From Enteropsectra breve (Eukaryota; Microsporidia), in contig JALPMN010000491.1 of NCBI GenBank assembly GCA_024243835.1, positions 1-11,884 of the forward strand: a stretch of DNA of 11,884 nucleotides, read 5' to 3'. The translations under genes were made by a program, and so were the position numbers. Shown one piece after another: positions 7,329-11,884 of the stretch; position 1 is the first letter of the stretch; every line of letters starts with the position of its first letter. The notes beneath the pieces are model-generated. The model worked only from the letters and a program-made list of their open reading frames with translations. It was not told the DNA's origin and searched no databases.

Positions 7329-7412
7329 CGCCGGCGCCCCTTTAAATTTTCTTTTTGCATTTATTGGTCAAATATCCCTTAAAGCTATTAAGCAAAAGAA
7401 GCGCTCTGTCCC
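7329..7412 (+). promoter_or_regulatory. Probable promoter of the 28-codon gene
   Basis: A GC-rich block with the palindrome CGCCGGCG (7329-7336) is followed by CCCC, then TTTAAATTTTC (AAATTT at 7344-7349), and CCC at 7410-7412 touching the ATG. AAATTT and CCC are the same signals seen at the other conserved genes, though AAATTT lies further away here (64 nt). The GC block stands out sharply from the flanking AT-rich DNA. Confidence 0.45.
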
Positions 7413-7499
7413 ATGTACTACAAATACAGAAGACCATCTGGGCTGCTCAAGATCGCGATTCTCTTGCTATTTGGTTTCTCGCTGCTTTCTGTGTACTGA
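7413..7499 (+). CDS. Very small single-span membrane protein, 28 aa
   Basis: The reading frame is short but looks real. The ATG directly follows CCC, as at guanylate kinase and CDC48. The codons are GC-richer than the surrounding DNA, and AATAAA follows 23 nt after the stop. The peptide begins MYYKYRRPSG with four basic residues, then has an uninterrupted hydrophobic stretch (LLKIAILLLFGFSLLSV) that ends the chain. That fits a small tail-anchored or single-pass membrane protein with a cytosolic basic head. The PSGLLKI segment just before a C-terminal span loosely recalls Sec61 beta/Sbh1, but the match is too short to assign. Upstream in frame there is a TAA at 7389-7391, and no convincing splice signals for a further exon were found. 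It might also be a missed part of a larger spliced gene. Confidence 0.5.
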   Translation: MYYKYRRPSGLLKIAILLLFGFSLLSVY

Positions 7500-7521
7500 T
7501 CGTAATACAAACAAAGAATAG

Positions 7522-7527
7522 AATAAA
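7522..7527 (+). terminator. AATAAA polyadenylation-like signal after the small gene
   Basis: AATAAA lies 23 nt after the TGA of the 28-codon gene, a spacing similar to that at the other plus-strand genes here. It adds weight to that gene being transcribed. Confidence 0.35.
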
Positions 7528-7824
7528 TCCTTAGCACAGTTTTATTTTTTCGTTTAAAACGGTTCAAATTTTTAGACATGAGTATTTAAAACCAGTGCAG
7601 TTGGTTCCGGATATGAATTCATCAATTTTATTGAGCAAATCGATGTCTGTAATTCATAAAGTTTTTTGTCAAGTTTTAAAAACTTATTCTTAAAAATACT
7701 CAATATTTTTATTAGCTTGATTGTCCTAACAGCAATAAAAAATCGATATTGTGATTGATTGAAAATAACTTTAATAAATCATGGGTGCAAAGCCTTAAAT
7801 TCTTTTTGTCTTAAACACAGGCTT
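7528..7824. other. AT-rich spacer before the HECT gene, no gene seen
   Basis: An ATG frame of 26 codons at 7613-7693 lacks a CCC signal and has no recognisable features, so it is not called. No tRNA or other RNA was recognised. Confidence 0.4.
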
Positions 7825-7853
7825 GATAAAATTTTATCGAGAATGTGGGCAGA
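7825..7853 (+). promoter_or_regulatory. Core promoter of the HECT gene
   Basis: GATAAAATTTTATC (7825-7838) is a perfect 14-bp palindrome with an AAATTT-like core, 15 nt before the ATG. GGG (7847-7849) lies four bases before the ATG and may stand in for CCC. An out-of-frame ATG at 7843 opens an 11-codon frame overlapping the start (stop at 7873-7875), so the transcript probably begins after 7843 or this upstream frame dampens translation. Confidence 0.45.
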
Positions 7854-8918
7854 ATGTTCCGGGGACCAAATTTAGTTGATGTAAAAAAGCGGGCTAAGGT
7901 AAAAGAGTGGGCGGAGCAACATATTTACAGCAAAAAGAAAGATAATTATGAAAGAATGGCCAATATAGTAATCCAGCGCCAGAACATAGTGGAAACAGCA
8001 ATGAAAGAGTTGTTCGCTAAAATACAGCAGATAAAACACTCGCTTATTACAGTAACATTTGCCGACGAAATTGGCGAAGACTATGGAGCATTGAGAAACG
8101 AGTTTCTTTATCTAGCCGCTGAACAAATTTTCAATGATCCACGTTTTACTGAAGATGATGGTATTTATGATGTAAAAATAGGGTGTGCAGCCGATGCTAG
8201 CAAAAGTCTCTCTCTGAATAACATGAATGATGACACTTCCTTCTTTGTGTTTGTGGGCATTGTTCTTGGCCTGATTGTTGAGTATAAAGAGGCAATTCCT
8301 GTGCCGCTTTCACTTGCGTTCTATGAAAATCTTCTGGAACGAAAATATACAATTGACCACATACAGAATAGCGAGTATAAGAAGGGACTAGTAATGGCGT
8401 ATGGAGGCATAGCAGAATACAGCAGACAGGAGCTGGATGATATTGTTTATAATGAGTTGTTTGTCAGCAAGAAGGCAGCCTACGAATGCATCAGAAGAGG
8501 ATTTACAGAAATCATAGATGTTCCGTTGCACGGCTTAACTGCATTTGACTTCCCATATTTGCTAAACAACATTTATGACATAACAGCAGAAAACATCAAG
8601 CGATGCACTAGCTATGAAAACTGCTGTCCCGATACTGAGGAGATACAGTGGCTCTGGCAGATCATAGATGAAAAGGATTCTGAGTTTAAGAGGCGTTTTG
8701 TGCAGTTTGTCACCGGATCCTGCACCATAAGAGAGGCAGCTGAATGCAGCAGCGATGAAGGAAAGTGGTACATTGAAAAAATAGCAAATTGCAAGGCACT
8801 TTTGACTGCAAATACTTGCTCCAAAAGGCTTTTCATTGGCAAATATTCTTCTAAAGAGGAAATGAAGAAATACCTGGAATTCAGCATCGATAATACGGAG
8901 GGTTTTCACAGAATTTAG
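7854..8918 (+). CDS. HECT-domain E3 ubiquitin ligase, catalytic domain only
   Basis: HECT ligases accept ubiquitin from an E2 on a cysteine and pass it to substrate lysines. Nearly all of this 354-aa protein is the HECT domain. VTFADEIGEDYGALRNEF (67-84) matches the first conserved N-lobe block. FVFVGIVLGLIVEYKEAIPV (131-150) and PLSLAFYENLL match the second. IQWLWQIIDEKDSEFKRRFV (264-283) with QFVTGS ends the N-lobe. In the C-lobe LLTANTCSKRL holds the catalytic Cys322, with Asn in place of the usual His two residues before it. YSSKEEM and NTEGF then end the chain, with Phe351 at the -4 position needed for transfer. Only about 40 lysine-rich residues precede the domain, so no substrate-binding module is present. 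A stretch of the E2-binding part of the N-lobe (around 170-205) looks deleted. The start is the first ATG; an in-frame GTG at 7845 would add three residues. Confidence 0.93.
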   Translation: MFRGPNLVDVKKRAKVKEWAEQHIYSKKKDNYERMANIVIQRQNIVETAMKELFAKIQQIKHSLITVTFADEIGEDYGALRNEFLYLAAEQIFNDPRFTEDDGIYDVKIGCAADASKSLSLNNMNDDTSFFVFVGIVLGLIVEYKEAIPVPLSLAFYENLLERKYTIDHIQNSEYKKGLVMAYGGIAEYSRQELDDIVYNELFVSKKAAYECIRRGFTEIIDVPLHGLTAFDFPYLLNNIYDITAENIKRCTSYENCCPDTEEIQWLWQIIDEKDSEFKRRFVQFVTGSCTIREAAECSSDEGKWYIEKIANCKALLTANTCSKRLFIGKYSSKEEMKKYLEFSIDNTEGFHRI

Positions 8919-8927
8919 AGTATTGTA

Positions 8928-8933
8928 AATAAA
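8928..8933 (+). terminator. AATAAA polyadenylation-like signal for the HECT gene
   Basis: AATAAA starts 10 nt after the TAG, consistent with the short 3' ends expected in a compact genome. Confidence 0.45.
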
Positions 8934-9008
8934 ATATTTAAAACAACTTGGATAATTTAGACGAATATTATTGCTAATAGTAATACAAAACAACTGTTAT
9001 ATTACAGC

Positions 9009-9064
9009 CTTGCAAATAATACCAAAAATAACACTACTTGTAAATAATACCAAAAATAACACAG
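9009..9064. repeat. Two tandem copies of a 28-bp unit
   Basis: CTTG(C/T)AAATAATACC followed by AAAAATAACAC occurs twice head to tail, at 9009-9036 and 9037-9064. The copies differ at one internal base and at the last two. The repeat lies in the 172-nt space between the convergent HECT and CDC48 stops and looks like a recent local duplication. Confidence 0.85.
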
Positions 9065-9090
9065 TGTTTAAATATTATAATAAAGCATTT

Positions 9091-11436
9091 TTAATCAAAA
9101 AGCGCCTCTTCTCCATTTTCATCATACTTTTGCAGCTTGACCTTCATGGACTGTGCGAATGCCTCAAACTGGTCAATTTCTGCCTTAGTCACACTCTTCC
9201 TTGCTGTCTTAAGCGCCTCTTCGAAGTGCTTGGTCGTAAGGCAGTGCACCCCGTCCTTGAACTCCTTTCCTTCGCCACTCTCCTCCATTGCTGCGATAGA
9301 CTCCCGAATGGCAAGTTTTGCTGATCTCTGGCATATCTCGGCCAGATCTGCACCTGAAAATCCGGAAGTTTCCTCCGCGAGCGTGCTGAGATTAACCGTT
9401 GGGTCCAGTGGTGTTTTATCCAGGCGTGTTTTTAATATGGCCATTCTTGACTCAAGATCTGGCAGCGGGATGTAAACCAGCTGGTCCAGACGCCCAGGCC
9501 TCAGAAGCGCGGTGTCCAAATTCCCAGGCCTGTTTGTTGCCCCGATAATAAAAACATTTTTCTTCTGGTTCATTCCGTCCATTTCTACAAGCATCTGATT
9601 TAAAACCCCTTCAATAACACCTGATGACTTGCTGTTGCTTGATCTCGCACTTCCAATTGAATCGATTTCATCGAAGAACAAAACACACGGTGCTGAGCCT
9701 CTTGCCTTGTCGAAAAGCTCTCTCACATTCTTTTCTGATTCTCCAACCCACATGGTTAAAAGTTCTGGGCCTTTCACAGAAATAAAGTTAGCATTGCATT
9801 CCGTTGCAACAGCCTTTGCAAGAAGCGTTTTACCGCATCCCGGGGGTCCATAGAGCAGCACACCCTTCGATGGATTCTGTCCGAACTTTAGGAACATTTC
9901 TGGGTAATTCACCGGGTACTGCACGGTTTCTTTCAGCTCCCGTATCACGCCCTTCAGTCCGCCAATATCCGACCACTTGACATTTGGTGTTTCAATAGCC
10001 TTTTCTCGCAGCGAACTTGGATCGGTATTTGCAATCGCATATTTGAAATTATCGTTGTTAACTTTCAGGGAGTGCAGCAGTGAGGGGTCAATCGTTTCTC
10101 TGTCTAAATCAATCTGTGGCAGCTTTTCCCTGATCTGCTGGAGCGCAGCCTCAGAACACAGACTTGCGATATCCGATCCAGTGAATCCATGCAGATCCTT
10201 CGCTATCTTTTCCAAATCAACAGTCTTTTCATCGATGTGCATGTTTCTCGTGTGGATTCTCAGAACATCCCAACGGCCATCATCATCAGGAACTCCAATT
10301 TCAATTTCTCGATCGAAACGCCCAAATCTTCTCAGCGCCGGATCAATCGAATTGGGTCTGTTTGTTGCAGCCAATACCATCACATTTGATGTTGATTTCA
10401 TCCCGTCCATCAGAGTCAGCAGCTGCGAGACAATTCTCTTTTCAACCTCTCCCTGCGACTTGTCTCTGTTCGGTGCGATCGAGTCAATTTCATCCATAAA
10501 AATAATCGAGGGAGCGTTGTGCTCAGCCTCTTCAAACGCCTTTCTTAAATTCGACTCAGATTCTCCAGCAACTTTGGACATTATTTCTGGGCCATTGATA
10601 ATATGGAAATACGCGCCTGTTTCATTTGCTATTGCCTTCGCTATGAGCGTCTTTCCTGTTCCGGGAGGGCCGTGCAGAAGAACACCCTTGGGCGGCTTGA
10701 TTCCAATCATTTCAAACAGCTCAGGTCTCTTAAGCGGAAGTTCTATAAGCTCTCTAATCTGGGCGAGCTGTCTTCTGCATCCACCAATATCATCGTATCC
10801 CACAAGCTTTGATTCTTTGGAGAGATCATCCCTGGGTATTCTCCCATCGATAACTGTTGACGTATCGTCTTGTACTATGCCGTGCTTCACTTCTTTGCTC
10901 TCTCCATCGATATTCCCAAGAAGCTTTACAATTTTCCATTTCAAAGAGCGGGTCTCGCCTTGTATTTTAAAAATAGAGCCTTCAGTGATGAATAAGTGAT
11001 TTCTGTTGAAAAAAGGCGTAATGTACTCATCAAAGGGGTTGCTTCCCACCTCATCATCGCTGTCGGCAATAGGGAAGAAATGAATCTCAAGCAGCTTAGG
11101 AAGCTGGCTGATATCAACTTGATACAACTTTACCTTATCGTGGATGCGGACAGAAAGATTGTTCTTTGTATCCTCAGACATAAAAATAGACTTTTCTGGA
11201 ACTGAATGGGAATAGCGCACACACAGGGCAAGTTTCTTCTGCTTCTTTCCAAGCACATACGCAGGCCCATACTGATAAAGCTCAAGCTCATGTGCCGTGT
11301 CGGGGTGGATATAAATGTCTGTGCTCTCTATCTGTTCCTTTTCAGACCACTTTTTGTCATCCTCCACTACAAGCGCATTGCTGAGCTGTGCATCTAGAAT
11401 CGCTGTCTGCAGATCTCCATATGCAGTGCCTGCCAT
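9091..11436 (-). CDS. CDC48: AAA+ ATPase Cdc48/p97, ubiquitin-dependent segregase
   Basis: Cdc48 is a hexameric ATPase that pulls ubiquitinated proteins out of membranes and complexes, in the cytosol and at the ER. An N-terminal cofactor-binding domain (about 20-195) is followed by two ATPase rings. D1 has Walker A GPPGTGKT (256-263), Walker B IIFMDEID (311-318) and arginine fingers R370/R373. D2 has GPPGCGKT (530-537), LFFDEIDS (586-593) and R646/R649. At 781 aa it is shorter than yeast Cdc48 (835), mostly by loss of the acidic tails. The D2 pore reads MWVG (562-565) where yeast and animal proteins have Trp followed by Tyr or Phe. The chain ends EEALFD instead of DDLYS/G. The start is supported by CCC-ATG and by the N-domain following normally. 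It is convergent with the HECT ligase gene. Confidence 0.98.
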   Translation of the reverse strand: MAGTAYGDLQTAILDAQLSNALVVEDDKKWSEKEQIESTDIYIHPDTAHELELYQYGPAYVLGKKQKKLALCVRYSHSVPEKSIFMSEDTKNNLSVRIHDKVKLYQVDISQLPKLLEIHFFPIADSDDEVGSNPFDEYITPFFNRNHLFITEGSIFKIQGETRSLKWKIVKLLGNIDGESKEVKHGIVQDDTSTVIDGRIPRDDLSKESKLVGYDDIGGCRRQLAQIRELIELPLKRPELFEMIGIKPPKGVLLHGPPGTGKTLIAKAIANETGAYFHIINGPEIMSKVAGESESNLRKAFEEAEHNAPSIIFMDEIDSIAPNRDKSQGEVEKRIVSQLLTLMDGMKSTSNVMVLAATNRPNSIDPALRRFGRFDREIEIGVPDDDGRWDVLRIHTRNMHIDEKTVDLEKIAKDLHGFTGSDIASLCSEAALQQIREKLPQIDLDRETIDPSLLHSLKVNNDNFKYAIANTDPSSLREKAIETPNVKWSDIGGLKGVIRELKETVQYPVNYPEMFLKFGQNPSKGVLLYGPPGCGKTLLAKAVATECNANFISVKGPELLTMWVGESEKNVRELFDKARGSAPCVLFFDEIDSIGSARSSNSKSSGVIEGVLNQMLVEMDGMNQKKNVFIIGATNRPGNLDTALLRPGRLDQLVYIPLPDLESRMAILKTRLDKTPLDPTVNLSTLAEETSGFSGADLAEICQRSAKLAIRESIAAMEESGEGKEFKDGVHCLTTKHFEEALKTARKSVTKAEIDQFEAFAQSMKVKLQKYDENGEEALFD

Positions 11437-11460
11437 GGGCTCCGGAATTAGGAATTTTTT
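11437..11460 (-). promoter_or_regulatory. CCC and AAAATT start signals of CDC48
   Basis: On the minus strand CCC (11439-11437) touches the ATG, and AAAAAATT (11460-11453) lies 16 nt upstream. This is the same pair seen at guanylate kinase, which supports both starts and a very short leader. Confidence 0.65.
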
Positions 11461-11884
11461 GAAATGTTTGCAAAATAAAAAATGAGTAAGAGAAGAATGT
11501 CAGGAGAGTGCATCAAAAGCAAATGTGCATATGTGTTTTAATATGAAGTTGCTCAGATACCGAGGAAATATAGTTATTTTTATACATAGCTGTATTAATA
11601 AACTGTTGTAAATAAGAGGAGAAGTACAAACAATCGGCAGCGAATAACCAAGCAAATCTCTTTGGTACAGACTAGACGAATATACTAGCCATAAGACTAG
11701 TTATAAGAGGATTATTCATATTCTATATAAGAGTATTTGTAAGATTCATAAAAACTTGGAATAAATATAAAAATATAACAATTTAATTAAGATTTACAAA
11801 AATATAAAATTAATCAACTATTTTTTAGGGAAATATAAATTCTTGCATTTATTTACGAAAATATAAGCTTGTGTAAAATTTTTA
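11461..11884. other. AT-rich region upstream of CDC48, no gene seen
   Basis: The longest ATG frame noted is about 22 codons (from 11545) and is not supported by a CCC signal. From about 11763 to the end the motif AAATATAA recurs every 27-31 bp, and ATTTAC(A/G)AAAATATAA occurs twice, suggesting a badly decayed tandem repeat. Small CTAG-centred inverted repeats lie near 11680-11700. No tRNA or other RNA was recognised. Confidence 0.4.

Noticed and set aside
7271..7412. An upstream exon joined to the 28-aa gene by splicing
   Set aside because: ATGGAAAAT followed by GTAAAT and a later ACTAAC look suggestive, but ACTAAC is not followed closely by AG as in known microsporidian introns, and the span would be long for this group.
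7613..7693. 26-codon frame upstream of HECT
   Set aside because: No CCC signal, no recognisable features, and AT-rich composition like the surrounding spacer.
8562..8993. Minus-strand frames opposite the end of HECT (143 and 91 codons)
   Set aside because: They are shadows of the HECT C-lobe, whose plus-strand motifs and catalytic Cys are clear.
9977..10999. Plus-strand frame of 340 codons opposite CDC48
   Set aside because: It is antisense to the D1 and N domains of CDC48; the long open frame reflects codon bias in the real gene and has no family features.

Overview
The window looks like a piece of a microsporidian (fungal-lineage intracellular parasite) nuclear genome. The conserved genes are plainly eukaryotic: CDC48/p97, the V-ATPase a subunit, a HECT ubiquitin ligase and a guanylate kinase. 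None needs an intron, several proteins are shorter than their yeast counterparts, the two tRNA genes carry no encoded CCA and end in T-runs, and intergenic DNA is very AT-rich. Three start codons (guanylate kinase, a 28-codon gene, CDC48) are immediately preceded by CCC, often with an AAATTT-like block just upstream; this arrangement is described for microsporidian promoters. The genus cannot be told from sequence alone. Spacing is looser than in Encephalitozoon, so a moderately expanded genome is likelier.

Layout. 1-657: no convincing gene. It holds an inverted copy of a short repeat at the left edge, a degenerate TTAG tract (247-401), and a cluster of direct and palindromic repeats built on TTGGCGAATCGAGG (497-567). 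658-2781 (+): a 707-aa protein I do not recognise, whose frame is open through the repeats but has no ATG before 658. 3297-3881 (+): guanylate kinase. 4040-4111 (+): tRNA-Asp(GTC). 4497-4570 (-): tRNA-Asn(GTT). 4655-6997 (-): V-ATPase a subunit. 7413-7499 (+): a tiny one-span membrane protein. 7854-8918 (+): a HECT-domain-only E3 ligase. 9091-11436 (-): CDC48. 11437-11884: the CDC48 promoter and AT-rich DNA.

How the genes relate. HECT and CDC48 are convergent neighbours, 172 nt apart at their stops, and both act in the ubiquitin system: one would build ubiquitin chains, the other extract ubiquitinated clients. Guanylate kinase (nucleotide salvage) and the V-ATPase a subunit (organelle acidification) are ordinary housekeeping genes. 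There is no sign of operon structure or of recent horizontal transfer. The least explained items are the repeat cluster fused to the 5' side of the unknown ORF, the 28-aa gene, and the stripped-down HECT ligase.
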